From SG8-41 sp035649495 (GTDB taxonomy: Bacteria > Pseudomonadota > Gammaproteobacteria > Burkholderiales > SG8-41): 64,000 nt of DNA. The DNA lies in assembly GCA_035649495.1 (NCBI GenBank), contig DASRJL010000036.1, positions 1-64,000 on the forward strand, given 5' to 3'. The notes below the pieces were generated by a model that searched no databases, had not been told where the DNA came from, and worked only from the letters and a program-made list of their open reading frames with translations. Made by a program: the position numbers and the translations under genes. How positions within the stretch are numbered: position 1 is the first letter of the stretch; every line of letters starts with the position of its first letter. Positions 1 to 9,586 of this stretch are shown one piece after another.

Positions 1-128
1 TCGTGGTCGAGTCGATGAAGATGGAGATCCCGGTGATCACCGAAGACGCGGGCACGGTAAAGGAAATCCTCGTCAAGGAGAAAGACCCGGTGGCGGAAGG
101 CCAGGTAGTCGCCATTCTCGAGGGATGA
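1..128 (+). CDS. Biotin carboxyl carrier domain, C-terminal end (partial)
   Basis: The window opens inside this gene. The last 41 codons (reading from base 3) contain the biotinylation motif ESMKME followed by the usual second half of a biotinyl/lipoyl domain, ending VAILEG and TGA. The lysine of MKM would carry biotin and shuttle carboxyl groups between the biotin carboxylase (1860) and the carboxyltransferase (208) encoded just downstream. That makes a three-subunit acyl-CoA carboxylase. It cannot be told whether this is a free BCCP or the tail of a longer fusion. Confidence 0.9.
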   Translation, partial: VVESMKMEIPVITEDAGTVKEILVKEKDPVAEGQVVAILEG

Positions 129-174
129 GGGACCTCTGCTAATCGCATAGCTCCTCCTGCGAGTCCTATTTTAC

Positions 175-202
175 GAGTCACCAGTCACGAGTCACGGGTC
201 AC
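175..202. repeat. Heptamer tandem repeat upstream of the carboxyltransferase
   Basis: Four consecutive 7-bp units of the form GRGTCAC/CAGTCAC end five bases before the ATG at 208. The start codon has no purine-rich Shine-Dalgarno sequence; the repeat occupies the place where one would be expected. Nearly the same sequence precedes the start at 5659. Confidence 0.85.
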
Positions 203-207
203 TCCTT

Positions 208-1743
208 ATGGCATTCGAAACACTCCTGGAAGAATACGAAAAGCGCCGCGCGAAAGCGCTCGCAATGGGTGGCGCGGAGAAGCTGGCGCGGCGCAGGAAG
301 GCGGGCACCCTCAATGCCCGCGAGCGGATAGAGCGCCTGTTCGATCCTGGCACCTTCCTCGAATCGGGGCTCTTCGGCGCCTCCGGTGTCTATCCGGAGG
401 AAGCGGAGGAGACGCTGACCGACGGCAAGATCGCCGGCTACGGCAAGGTCGGCGGCCGCGACGTCGCCGCGGTGATCAACGATTTCACCGTCAAAGGCGC
501 CTCCACCAGCGCGACCAACAGCAAGAAGGTCGCGCACATGAAGCGCACTGCGACCGAGCGCGGCGTGCCGCTCGTCATCATCGGAGAATCCACCGGCGCG
601 CGGCTGCCCGACGCCATGGGCGCGCGCGGCATGGGACAGCTGCTCGGCAACGACCCGACGCAGTTTCGCCGCTTGCGCGAGACGCCCATGGTGACGGCCG
701 TGCTGGGCCCGTCGTTCGGCTCCTCCGCGTGGCTCGCGTGCCTCTCGGATTTCGCGGTGATGCACAAGGGCGCGACGATGGCGGTCTCCAGCCCGCGGTT
801 GATCGAGATGGCGATGAACGAGAAGGTGGACCTCGAGGAGCTGGGCGGGTGGCGGCTCCACGCCGACGTTACCGGGCTGGTGGACCAGGTCGTGGACAAG
901 GAAGAGGAAGTATTCGAGGCGATACGCCGCTTCCTGTCGTACATGCCGGGGCACAACCAGGAAGCGCCGCCCGACGCGCCGGTCCCGGCCGGCTCGGGCG
1001 CGGACATGGACAGCGTCTTCGCGGTGCTCCCGCAGAGCCGCACGCAGGTCTACGACGTGAGGCGCATCATCCGCGCGGTCGTGGACAAGGACACGCTGTT
1101 CGAGTTGAAGCCGCGCTTCGGCAAGAGCGCGGTCACGGGGCTCGCCCGGCTGGGCGGCAAGAGCGTCGGCATCGTCGCCAACAATCCGCTGCATCGCGGC
1201 GGCGCGCTCGACGCCGATGCGTGCCGCAAGATCACCGATTTCCTGGTCCTGTGCGATTCCTTCAACGTGCCCGTCGTCCTGCTGGTGGACACGCCGGGCT
1301 TCCAGATAGGCACCGAGGCCGAGAAAAGCGGCGCGCCGGGCAAGATCATGAATTTCATGAACGCCATGACGCTCTTAACCGTGCCGCGGCTCTCGGTCAT
1401 CATCCGCAAGAGCTACGGGCGCGCCTACGTGTGCATGGGCGGCGGCCGGCATTCGGACGACGTGGCGGCGTGGCCGACCGCGGAAATCAGCTTCATGAGC
1501 CCGGATTTCGCGACGATGATCGTCCACGGCGTGAAGCCGGGCGATCCCGGGTTCGCGGAGAAGCTCGCCGACATCGAGCAGGAGAGCGATGTGTGGGGGC
1601 TTGCCGCCGTGTTCGCGGCGCAGGCGGTGATCAAGCCCGAGGAAACGCGCGACTACCTGATCCGCATGCTCGACGTGTACCGGCTGCGCATGACGCGCGG
1701 GGTCGGGCAGCACCTCATGCGTAGCTGGCCCACCTCTTACTGA
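208..1743 (+). CDS. Acyl-CoA carboxylase carboxyltransferase subunit
   Basis: A 511-residue carboxyl transferase, the usual length for the beta subunit of propionyl-, methylcrotonyl- or geranyl-CoA carboxylase. It moves the carboxyl group from biotin to an acyl-CoA. Both crotonase-fold halves are visible: the N half with ESTGARLPDAMG and the C half with VDTPGFQIGTEAEKSGAPGK and the glycine-rich GGGRHSDD. It lies between the biotin carrier end and the biotin carboxylase, so the three probably form one enzyme. The acyl substrate cannot be read from sequence. The nearby CoA-ligase subunits suggest an organic acid that is first activated to a CoA ester. Confidence 0.92.
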   Translation: MAFETLLEEYEKRRAKALAMGGAEKLARRRKAGTLNARERIERLFDPGTFLESGLFGASGVYPEEAEETLTDGKIAGYGKVGGRDVAAVINDFTVKGASTSATNSKKVAHMKRTATERGVPLVIIGESTGARLPDAMGARGMGQLLGNDPTQFRRLRETPMVTAVLGPSFGSSAWLACLSDFAVMHKGATMAVSSPRLIEMAMNEKVDLEELGGWRLHADVTGLVDQVVDKEEEVFEAIRRFLSYMPGHNQEAPPDAPVPAGSGADMDSVFAVLPQSRTQVYDVRRIIRAVVDKDTLFELKPRFGKSAVTGLARLGGKSVGIVANNPLHRGGALDADACRKITDFLVLCDSFNVPVVLLVDTPGFQIGTEAEKSGAPGKIMNFMNAMTLLTVPRLSVIIRKSYGRAYVCMGGGRHSDDVAAWPTAEISFMSPDFATMIVHGVKPGDPGFAEKLADIEQESDVWGLAAVFAAQAVIKPEETRDYLIRMLDVYRLRMTRGVGQHLMRSWPTSY

Positions 1744-1748
1744 ACTGC

Positions 1749-1848
1749 GTGATTGGTGATTCGTGAATAGTGATTGGGGGCTGTTTCGCGCCGAATCTTT
1801 GACCGACAAATCGGTCAAGACCAATCGCCAATCACCAATCGCCAATCA
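1749..1848. repeat. Inverted heptamer arrays with a nested hairpin
   Basis: The spacer between the carboxyltransferase and the biotin carboxylase holds four GTGATTN-type heptamers (1749-1776) and four CCAATCR heptamers (1821-1848) that are largely complementary to each other. Between them is a perfect 8-bp stem TTGACCGA/TCGGTCAA with loop CAAA (1799-1818). The transcript could fold into a long nested hairpin inside the operon. Confidence 0.85.
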
Positions 1849-1859
1849 CGCTTCTTAGG

Positions 1860-3204
<1,345 letters not shown>

Positions 3205-3209
<5 letters not shown>

Positions 3210-3364
3210 CCACGGAAACACCCAGAATGTTGAAAGTTCTTACCTTCGAAAATCCTGGCCACGGAATCACACGGAAGGGCACGGACGTTTTCAGACGAAC
3301 ACCAGCAATACAGTTTCACGTTCTTGAATTTTTCCGTGTGTTTCCGTGTGATTCTGTGGCTAAG
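3205..3364. repeat. Long inverted repeat made of CACGGAA-type units
   Basis: A left arm CTTAGCCACGGAAACAC (3205-3221) begins over the stop codon of the biotin carboxylase. It is matched by a right arm ending TTCTGTGGCTAAG (3331-3364). A further CCACGGAATCACACGGAA block lies between them (3253-3273). The arms could pair across about 130 nt. Similar CACGGAATCACACGGAA elements are common between genes in environmental proteobacterial genomes. Confidence 0.8.
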
Positions 3365-3383
3365 GGTTTTTGGCGTTTTCGAC

Positions 3384-4088
3384 ATGGATGCGCAACGCCT
3401 GATATCTGAAGCAAGAAAGCAAGGCCGCGCGGCGCTCGATGAGCTGGCGGGCAAGCAGTTGCTCGCCGCGTTCGGCATCGCGGTGCCGAAGTCGCTCGTC
3501 GTCCGGGACGCGGGCGAGGCTGCGTCGGTCTTCGCTGCGCTCAAGCCGCCGCTCGCGCTGAAAGTGACGTCGCCGGATATTCTTCACAAGAGCGATGTCG
3601 GCGGCGTCAGGGTAGGTCTCACGAGCTCCGAAGCCATAGTCGAGGCGATCAGCGAGATGATGGCTGTGCCGCAGATCGCCAGCGCGCGCGTGGACGGCTT
3701 TCTCGTCGAGGAGATGGCGCCGGCGGGACAGGAGATCGTCGTGGGCGGCGTGCGCGACCCCCAGTTCGGTCCGCTCGTCATGGTGGGGCTGGGCGGGGTA
3801 TTCGTCGAGGTGCTGGCGGACGTGGCTTTCCGCATCTGTCCCATCACGCGGCTCGACGCCGGGGAAATGCTCGACGAGCTGAAAGGGGCGCCGCTGCTCC
3901 GGGGCGCGCGCGGCCGCCTGCCCGCGTCGCGGGCCGCGATCGTCGACGTGCTCCTGAAAGTGGGCGGCGAGGACGGGCTCCTCATGCGGCACGCCGCGGA
4001 CATACAGGAGGCCGATATCAATCCCATCATCGTTTCTGCGGACGGAGCGGTGGCGGTGGATGCGCGCTTCGTGCTGACGAAAAGGTGA
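3384..4088 (+). CDS. NDP-forming acyl-CoA synthetase, ATP-grasp (beta) subunit
   Basis: A 234-residue ATP-grasp_5-type protein, the beta half of an ADP/GDP-forming acyl-CoA synthetase (acetate-CoA ligase, succinyl-CoA synthetase superfamily). Visible features are LLAAFGIAVPKS near the N terminus, ALKVTSPDILHKSDVGGV, VEEMAPAGQEIVVGG, GPLVMVGLGGVFVEVL and the C-terminal ADINPI motif that lines the nucleotide site. I chose the ATG at 3384 rather than 3324, because the upstream 20 codons lie in the CACGGAA repeat. The partner alpha subunit starts 28 bases downstream. Confidence 0.9.
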   Translation: MDAQRLISEARKQGRAALDELAGKQLLAAFGIAVPKSLVVRDAGEAASVFAALKPPLALKVTSPDILHKSDVGGVRVGLTSSEAIVEAISEMMAVPQIASARVDGFLVEEMAPAGQEIVVGGVRDPQFGPLVMVGLGGVFVEVLADVAFRICPITRLDAGEMLDELKGAPLLRGARGRLPASRAAIVDVLLKVGGEDGLLMRHAADIQEADINPIIVSADGAVAVDARFVLTKR

Positions 4089-4116
4089 TGAGAAATGGTT
4101 CTATCTATCTGAGCCC

Positions 4117-5574
4117 ATGAGCCGCGAAATCCTGGAGCGCTTCAAGCCCCTCTTCGAGCCGCGCACGGTGGCGGTCATCGGCGCGTCCGCGCGCGGCATG
4201 ACCTTCCCCAACATCTTCATGCGGCGCATCCGTGAGTTCGGCTTCAAGGGGGCGATCTATCCGATCCACCCCTCGGCGGACGCGATAGACGGGCTGCCGG
4301 CGTATCGCAGCCTCGCCGACACGCCCGAGCCCGTGGACTACGCGTTCATCGCGGTCCCGGGTGCGCAGATACCGCCCATGTTGAGGGCAGCGCGCGGACG
4401 GGTGCGCTACGCGCAGGTGATCTCGAGCGGCTTCGGCGAGGTTGACGAAGGAAAGGCGCTGCAAGGCGAGCTCGCCGCGGCGGCGCGCGAGGGCGGGATG
4501 CGGCTGATCGGTCCCAACTGCCTCGGCATGTATTCCCATCGCGGCGGGATCGTCTTCAGCGAGACCTGGCCCGCTGCGGCCGGCCACGTCGGCGCAATAT
4601 CGCAGAGCGGCGGCATCGGCACCGACACCGTGCGGCGCGGCATCACCCGCGGCATCCGCTACTCTGCGGTCGTCACCGTCGGCAACTGCGCCGATCTCGA
4701 GCCGGCCGATTTCATCGAGTTCTATCTCGCCGACGAAGAGACGCGGGTCATCGGGATGTACGTCGAATCCGCCGGCGACGGACGGCGGCTGTTCGAGCTT
4801 TTGCGCGACGCGAAAGCCCGTAAGCCCGTCGCGATCCTGAAGGGCGGACGCACCCGGCTGGGAACGATGGCCGCCGCCTCCCACACGGGATCGCTCGCCG
4901 GCGACGATCGCGCGTGGGTCGCGCTGTCCCGCCAGACGGGCTGCGTGCTCGTCGAGACGCTCGACGAGTACCTCGACACGCTGCTCACGTTTCAGGAGCT
5001 GGCGCCGCGCCCGCAGCGCCCGACGCAGCGCGTGGTGCTGTTCGGCAACGGCGGCGGGGCCAGCGTGCTCGCGACCGACCTCTTCGCTCGCTGCGGACTG
5101 GAGGTGGCGCCGTTCGACCAGGACGTAATCGACGCCCTCGCTGCCTTGAAGCTGCCGCCGGGAACCAGCATTACCAATCCGGTGGACACGCCGGTCGGCA
5201 CGCTGCAGCAGGACGACGGTGGTGTGGCCGAGAAGATACTCGAGGCGATCTACGGCCTGGCCCGCCCGCAGGCGCTGGTGATGCATCTCAACCTCTCGGC
5301 TTTCGTCGGCCGCACCAAGGCGGACGTCCTCGGAAACCTGATGGAGATCGTGTTGCGCGTCCAGGCACGCTATCCGGGCCAGGCGCACTTCGTGCTGGTG
5401 CTCCGGTCCGACGGCGACCCCGATCTGGAGGCACGCAAGCGCGAATTCCGCGCCCGGGCCGCGGCGCTGGGCATTCCGGTCTACGACGAGTTGGACAATG
5501 CGGCGCGGGCGTTGAAGGCGCTGGCGGCGCATGAGCGCTTTCTCTCGTCCAGGAGCGTGACCAGTGACCGGTGA
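4117..5574 (+). CDS. NDP-forming acyl-CoA synthetase, CoA-binding (alpha) subunit
   Basis: A 485-residue partner of the preceding ATP-grasp protein. It has a CoA-binding Rossmann domain at the N terminus (FEPRTVAVIGASA, GFKGAIYPIHP), then two succinyl-CoA-ligase-like flavodoxin domains. The segment AAASHTGSLAGDD contains the conserved histidine that is phosphorylated in this family. Together the two subunits would convert an acid, CoA and ATP to an acyl-CoA, or run in reverse. The last residues (VTSDR, stop) are encoded by a heptamer repeat array, so the C terminus may vary between strains. Confidence 0.9.
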   Translation: MSREILERFKPLFEPRTVAVIGASARGMTFPNIFMRRIREFGFKGAIYPIHPSADAIDGLPAYRSLADTPEPVDYAFIAVPGAQIPPMLRAARGRVRYAQVISSGFGEVDEGKALQGELAAAAREGGMRLIGPNCLGMYSHRGGIVFSETWPAAAGHVGAISQSGGIGTDTVRRGITRGIRYSAVVTVGNCADLEPADFIEFYLADEETRVIGMYVESAGDGRRLFELLRDAKARKPVAILKGGRTRLGTMAAASHTGSLAGDDRAWVALSRQTGCVLVETLDEYLDTLLTFQELAPRPQRPTQRVVLFGNGGGASVLATDLFARCGLEVAPFDQDVIDALAALKLPPGTSITNPVDTPVGTLQQDDGGVAEKILEAIYGLARPQALVMHLNLSAFVGRTKADVLGNLMEIVLRVQARYPGQAHFVLVLRSDGDPDLEARKREFRARAAALGIPVYDELDNAARALKALAAHERFLSSRSVTSDR

Positions 5575-5652
5575 CCAGTGACCGGTTTCAAAATACTTCC
5601 CTACCTTCAAACCTTGCTAAGCTCCCGTAACGAGTCACGGGTCACGAGTCAC
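5557..5652. repeat. Inverted heptamer arrays between CoA ligase and Fe-ADH genes
   Basis: Four GTGACCR heptamers (5557-5584) span the 3' end of the CoA-ligase gene and include its stop codon. Three GRGTCAC heptamers (5632-5652) stop six bases before the ATG at 5659. The two arrays are complementary in their GTGAC/GTCAC cores and could form a hairpin of about 95 nt. Confidence 0.85.
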
Positions 5653-5658
5653 TCCTTT

Positions 5659-6864
5659 ATGTATAAGAACGATTTCCGAGTAGTCACCTTTCCTTACCGC
5701 CTCTACAGCGGCAAGAACGCGCTCGACAAGCTGCCGGACGAGGTAACCCGGCTGAAGGCGAAGCGCGCGTTTATCCTCAGCGGCCGCACGGTCGCGCGCA
5801 AGACGCCGCTCGTCTCGCACCTGCGTGAGCTGCTGGGCGCAGCGTGCGCCGGGTTCTTCGATGAAATGGACAAGGACACCTCGCGCTCGTCCACCCTGCG
5901 GGCGGTGGAAGCGGCGCGCGCCGCGCAGGCGGATCTTTTGATCGGCGTCGGCGCCGGCAGCGTGATCCAGGGAACGCGCATCGTCGCGATCCTGCTCGCC
6001 GAAAAGAAGCCGATCGAGGAGTTGATCACGAAGTATCCGGACAACGCTCCCGCAATCAGCGCCCGGCTGATGGAGCGCAAGCTGCCGATCATCAACGTGC
6101 TCACGGCTCCCACTTCGGCGCAGAACCGCGGCGGCTCGCGCATGAAAGACGATGAAACCTCGCGCGGCATGGAGTTCTTCGACCCCAAGACGCGCCCCGC
6201 CGCGATCTTCTGGGACGAGGAGGCGCTCGCTACCGCGCCGGCGTCGCTCGTTCGCGCCACAGCGGCCGGGGTGTACTGCCGCACCGCGATAGGCCTCGGC
6301 GGCACGACGATCAATCCGCTGGTCGAAGGCGATCGTCTGCAGGCGTACCGCCTATGCGCGCAGGCCCTTCCGCGGCTCGCTGAAGCTCCCGAAGATATCG
6401 CCCCGCGCTATGCGCTGTGCGCCGCGACGCTCCTGCAGAACCGGGAAGCGGACGATGGCGGCGGCACGGTCGACAGGCTGTGGGTTTCGCGCGTCGCCTA
6501 TGCGCTTTCTACGGCGCTCATTGCTTTCTGTCCGCACGTGAGCCAGGGCGAGGCGTACAGCGTCTTCATGGGCACCGTGACGCGCCGGCTTGGCGACCGC
6601 GATCCGGAAGCGATGGTGCGCATCGCGCAGGCGCTCGGTATCCGGGAGGCGAGTCCTGCCGACGCGCCGCAGTGCATAGCGGACCGGCTCGACGAAGCTT
6701 TCCGCTCGATCGGCATGCCGACGCGACTTTCGGAGGTCAAGATCGACCGGGCGGTGTTTCCGAAGCTCATCGAGCACTCGCTGAGAAACTTCAACGCCGA
6801 TCCGAAGCGCGAATTCTCGCGGGACCCAGGAATGCTCGCCGAGGTTCTGGAAGCTGCATGGTGA
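5659..6864 (+). CDS. Iron-containing alcohol dehydrogenase-like protein lacking obvious metal ligands
   Basis: A 401-residue member of the iron-ADH / maleylacetate reductase / glycerol dehydrogenase superfamily, judged from FPYRLYSGKNALDKLPDEV at the N terminus, GVGAGSVIQGTR (usual GGGSxxDxAK), APTSAQNRGGS (usual PTTAGTGSE) and the FDPKTRPAAIFWDEEAL strand. The usual metal-binding stretch (GMDALTHAIE type) reads AGVYCRTAIGL, with the Asp and His absent, and the later His pair is not clear either. It may act without iron, use another metal or have lost activity. I chose the ATG at 5659 because the upstream codons lie in repeats. It ends 10 bases before the next gene. Confidence 0.75.
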   Translation: MYKNDFRVVTFPYRLYSGKNALDKLPDEVTRLKAKRAFILSGRTVARKTPLVSHLRELLGAACAGFFDEMDKDTSRSSTLRAVEAARAAQADLLIGVGAGSVIQGTRIVAILLAEKKPIEELITKYPDNAPAISARLMERKLPIINVLTAPTSAQNRGGSRMKDDETSRGMEFFDPKTRPAAIFWDEEALATAPASLVRATAAGVYCRTAIGLGGTTINPLVEGDRLQAYRLCAQALPRLAEAPEDIAPRYALCAATLLQNREADDGGGTVDRLWVSRVAYALSTALIAFCPHVSQGEAYSVFMGTVTRRLGDRDPEAMVRIAQALGIREASPADAPQCIADRLDEAFRSIGMPTRLSEVKIDRAVFPKLIEHSLRNFNADPKREFSRDPGMLAEVLEAAW

Positions 6865-6874
6865 GGGCGCAGTA

Positions 6875-7840
6875 ATGAAATCGCTGATCAGGCTCTTGTT
6901 ATGCGCGCTGTGCGCGGTCAGCTTGCATTGCGCGTGGGGGCAGAACTATCCCGTCAAGCCCGTCCGTCTCGTCGTCGGTTTTGCCGCGGGCAGCACCAGC
7001 GACCTCATCGCCCGCGTGATCGCGCAGAAGATGAGCGAGAGCCTCGGTCAGCCGGTGGTGATGGAAAACCGCCCCGGCGCCGGTTCGAACATTGCGTACG
7101 AGTTCGTCGCCAGGTCCGCCCCGGACGGCTATACCGCGATCATGGCGAATGCCGGAATCGCCACCGGCGCGACTGCCTACGTAAAGCTCAATTTCAACGC
7201 GCTGCGCGATTTCATGCCGATCTCGCAGGTCAGCTCGACGCCCCATATCCTGGTGATTCATCCCTCACTTCCGGTGAAGACGGTAAGGGAGCTGACGGCG
7301 TTCACGAAGGCGCGGCCGGGGCAGCTCAATTTCGCCTCGACGGGTCACGGCAACTCCGACCACATGGCGGCGGCGCTCTATCACTACATGACCGGTCTGG
7401 ACATGGTGCACATCACGTACAAAGGCGGCCCGTTCGCCATGACCGACGTGGTGACGGGACAGGTCGCGCTCTATTTCGCCGGCATGCCGGTCGCGCTCCC
7501 GCTGGTGAAAGCTGGCAGGGCGCGCGCGCTGGCGGTGACCACGGCGACACGTTCCAAAGCGGCGCCGGACGTGCCGACCATGGCGGAGGCAGGCATCGCG
7601 GGCTATGAGCATTCGCTCTGGGGCATGTTCATGGTGCCCGCGGCGACGCCGAAAGACGTCGTCGCGAGACTTCACCGGGAAACGGCTCGCGCGCTCGAAA
7701 CCGGCGACGTGCGCGACCGGCTCGCGGGAATGGGTGTGGACGCGGTCGGCACTACGCCCGAGCAGGCAAGCGCGTACCTGAAGAGCGAGATCGCCAAGTA
7801 CGCGAAGGTGGTGAAGGCGATCGGCCTCAAGCTGGAGTAG
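6875..7840 (+). CDS. TctC/Bug-family periplasmic substrate-binding protein
   Basis: A 321-residue receptor of the tripartite tricarboxylate transporter type. It has a signal peptide (about residues 1-22), then YPVKPVRLVVGFAAGSTSD, the glycine-rich ligand loop of Bug proteins, and later VMENRPGAGSNIAYEFVA, VHITYKGG and the C-terminal SEIAKYAKVVKAIG. It starts 10 bases after the ADH-like gene, so it is probably the uptake receptor for the substrate of this carboxylase/CoA-ligase operon. No TctA or TctB membrane partner is in the window. Ligands of this family are usually small carboxylates. Confidence 0.93.
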   Translation: MKSLIRLLLCALCAVSLHCAWGQNYPVKPVRLVVGFAAGSTSDLIARVIAQKMSESLGQPVVMENRPGAGSNIAYEFVARSAPDGYTAIMANAGIATGATAYVKLNFNALRDFMPISQVSSTPHILVIHPSLPVKTVRELTAFTKARPGQLNFASTGHGNSDHMAAALYHYMTGLDMVHITYKGGPFAMTDVVTGQVALYFAGMPVALPLVKAGRARALAVTTATRSKAAPDVPTMAEAGIAGYEHSLWGMFMVPAATPKDVVARLHRETARALETGDVRDRLAGMGVDAVGTTPEQASAYLKSEIAKYAKVVKAIGLKLE

Positions 7841-7950
7841 CCGCGCCGCTTTACATTTTGTTACGTATTTCCGGTACGCCACGGGCCGGCCCGGGCGTTA
7901 TTCGCGGGATGGGAATCGCCCTCCGATTCCCCTACCCAAAGGAGATGCTC

Positions 7951-8286
7951 ATGAATGTGAAATTTGCCCTCACCGGGTTGATCGTCGCCGCGCTGTCCGC
8001 TCCGGCATTCGCCCAATCCACCCCCGACACGAAGTCCACGCCGCGTATCGACGGGCGCCAGGAGAAACAGGAAAAGCGCATCGACCAGGGCGTGAAGTCC
8101 GGCCAGCTGAACGAGAAGGAAGCGGCACGCCTCGAAAAAGGCCAGGCGAAGGTGCAGAAGATGGAAGACAAGGCGGTGGCCGACGGCAAGGTGACGAAGA
8201 AGGAGAAGAAGCACATCGAGCACGCGCAGGACCAGCAGAGCAAGAAGATCCACCGCGAGAAGCACGACAAGCAGACCGCGAAGTAA
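7951..8286 (+). CDS. Small secreted highly charged helical protein
   Basis: A 111-residue protein with a clear signal peptide (MNVKFALTGLIVAALSAPAFA, cleavage after AFA). The mature part is rich in Lys, Glu, Gln and Asp and predicted to be almost all helix (RQEKQEKRIDQG, EKEAARLEKGQAKVQKMED). I chose the ATG at 7951 because AAAGGAG lies seven bases upstream; the open frame extends further 5' but without a ribosome site. I have seen proteins of this general look in betaproteobacteria but know no function. A terminator follows directly. Confidence 0.8.
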   Translation: MNVKFALTGLIVAALSAPAFAQSTPDTKSTPRIDGRQEKQEKRIDQGVKSGQLNEKEAARLEKGQAKVQKMEDKAVADGKVTKKEKKHIEHAQDQQSKKIHREKHDKQTAK

Positions 8287-8307
8287 CCTGCTCGAAGCTT
8301 GCTCAGA

Positions 8308-8335
8308 AACGGCCGCACCCGCGCGGCCGTTTTTC
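8308..8335 (+). terminator. Rho-independent terminator
   Basis: Stem ACGGCCGC / GCGGCCGT with a six-base loop, followed by TTTTC, 22 bases after the stop codon of the small secreted protein. Confidence 0.85.
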
Positions 8336-8524
8336 ATTTCACGGACCGGTATAGCGATAGTCCCCGCCGCCGCGTTGCATCATGCGACCGGGCACGCCGC
8401 CGATTCCGCGCCCCCCGCAGCTGAACGAAGCATCCCGATTGACCATGGCCCTTAAGTTCAGCTAGCGTTGCCTGCATGCCTTTGCGTAGCGCATGATTTC
8501 AGCATAGCGTGGTGGTCGCACCCT

Positions 8525-8977
8525 ATGTTCAATTTCGCACCGCACCTCAACGATGTCGGGCAGGCCATCCAGCTGGCGCTGGCGCCGGTGTTCCTGTTGA
8601 CGGGCATCGCGGGGCTTCTCAACGTCATGGCCGGCCGTCTCGCCAGGATTATCGACCGGGGACGCCAGCTTACGGAGGCTCCCGACCGGCAACTGCCGCT
8701 CACGGACGTCGTGACCACCGAGCTGCAGAACCTGGAGCGGCGCCGCCACCTGGCGAGCGCCGCCATCACCGCGTGTACGTTCTCCGCACTGCTGATATGC
8801 ACGGTGATCGCCGCACTGTTTCTCGAGGTGCTGCTTGCCTTCCACATGAGATTTATCGTGGGAATGCTGTTCACAGGGGCCACGCTCGCGCTCGTCGCCG
8901 GCCTGGCTTTCTTCCTGCGGGAGGTTCACCTCCCCACCCGGACGATACGCATCCCGGCCTCGGTGCGAGCAAAATAG
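8525..8977 (+). CDS. DUF2721-family inner membrane protein
   Basis: A 150-residue protein starting MFNFAPHLNDVGQAIQLALAP. It has three predicted membrane helices: about residues 12-38 (ending just before the basic GRLARIIDRGRQL), 78-98 and 105-125. The pattern of a helix, a cytoplasmic RARxIxDRxR-like segment with a charged helical linker (LQNLERRRHLA) and a hairpin of two helices is that of DUF2721. Function is unknown. The start at 8525 begins the conserved region; an upstream in-frame ATG at 8468 is less likely. Confidence 0.8.
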   Translation: MFNFAPHLNDVGQAIQLALAPVFLLTGIAGLLNVMAGRLARIIDRGRQLTEAPDRQLPLTDVVTTELQNLERRRHLASAAITACTFSALLICTVIAALFLEVLLAFHMRFIVGMLFTGATLALVAGLAFFLREVHLPTRTIRIPASVRAK

Positions 8978-9080
8978 CCGTGCGCACGCGGGTTTCCGGG
9001 GACCGAGGCTGCAAGTAGAATTGTTCGAAGACCCGGGGCGCCCGACACCCGATCCCTAACCGAACAGAACTGGAGCCATC

Positions 9081-9473
9081 ATGCCTGCGACCGCCATGAA
9101 CCATTTCACCATCCTGACCGACGACGTGGACGGAACGCTGGCGTTCTACGCCGACATGCTCGACCTCCATCCCGGCGCCCGTCCGCCGTTCAAGTTTCCG
9201 GGCGCGTGGCTCTACGCCCGCGACGGCAGGGATCCCATCTTGCACGTGATCGGCGGCAAGCCGAAGGGCGATCTGGTCAAGGGGGTGATCGATCACATGG
9301 CGTTCACCGGCAAGGATCTTGCCAGCCTGGTCGAGAAGTTGAAGGCGCGCGGTATCCAGTACGAACTGCGCCGCCTGCCCGACTACGGCACGTGGCAGCT
9401 TTTCTTCGACGATCCGAACCACGCCAAGGTCGAGCTCGATTTCGACAAGTCGGAGCAGGCCGCCCACGCCTAG
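9081..9473 (+). CDS. VOC (glyoxalase/bleomycin resistance) family protein
   Basis: A 130-residue single-module vicinal-oxygen-chelate protein. The two beta-alpha-beta-beta-beta units begin at MNHFTILTDDVDGTLAFYADML and VIDHMAFTGKDLASLVEKLK, and it ends with DDPNHAKVELDF. Metal-ligand positions are His in NHFTI, His in DHMAF and Glu in KVELDF. GGAG lies six bases before the start. The likely role is a metal-dependent lyase, isomerase or dioxygenase acting on a small molecule, substrate unknown. Confidence 0.85.
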   Translation: MPATAMNHFTILTDDVDGTLAFYADMLDLHPGARPPFKFPGAWLYARDGRDPILHVIGGKPKGDLVKGVIDHMAFTGKDLASLVEKLKARGIQYELRRLPDYGTWQLFFDDPNHAKVELDFDKSEQAAHA

Positions 9474-9540
9474 CTGGTGCCGCGTGTTGAGCGGCGCTCA
9501 GCTCGTCCGCTCGAACACGCGGAGTTAAACCGGCGATTAG

Positions 9541-9566
9541 GGTACGGGAGCCGCGGCTCCCGTGCC
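9541..9566. terminator. Perfect hairpin between convergent genes
   Basis: A 12-bp stem (GGTACGGGAGCC / GGCTCCCGTGCC, one G-T pair) with a two-base loop lies between the converging VOC and amidohydrolase genes. There is no long T tract, so termination activity is an inference from position and stem strength. Confidence 0.55.
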
Positions 9567-9586
9567 CTAGGCGTCCGGATTTAACG

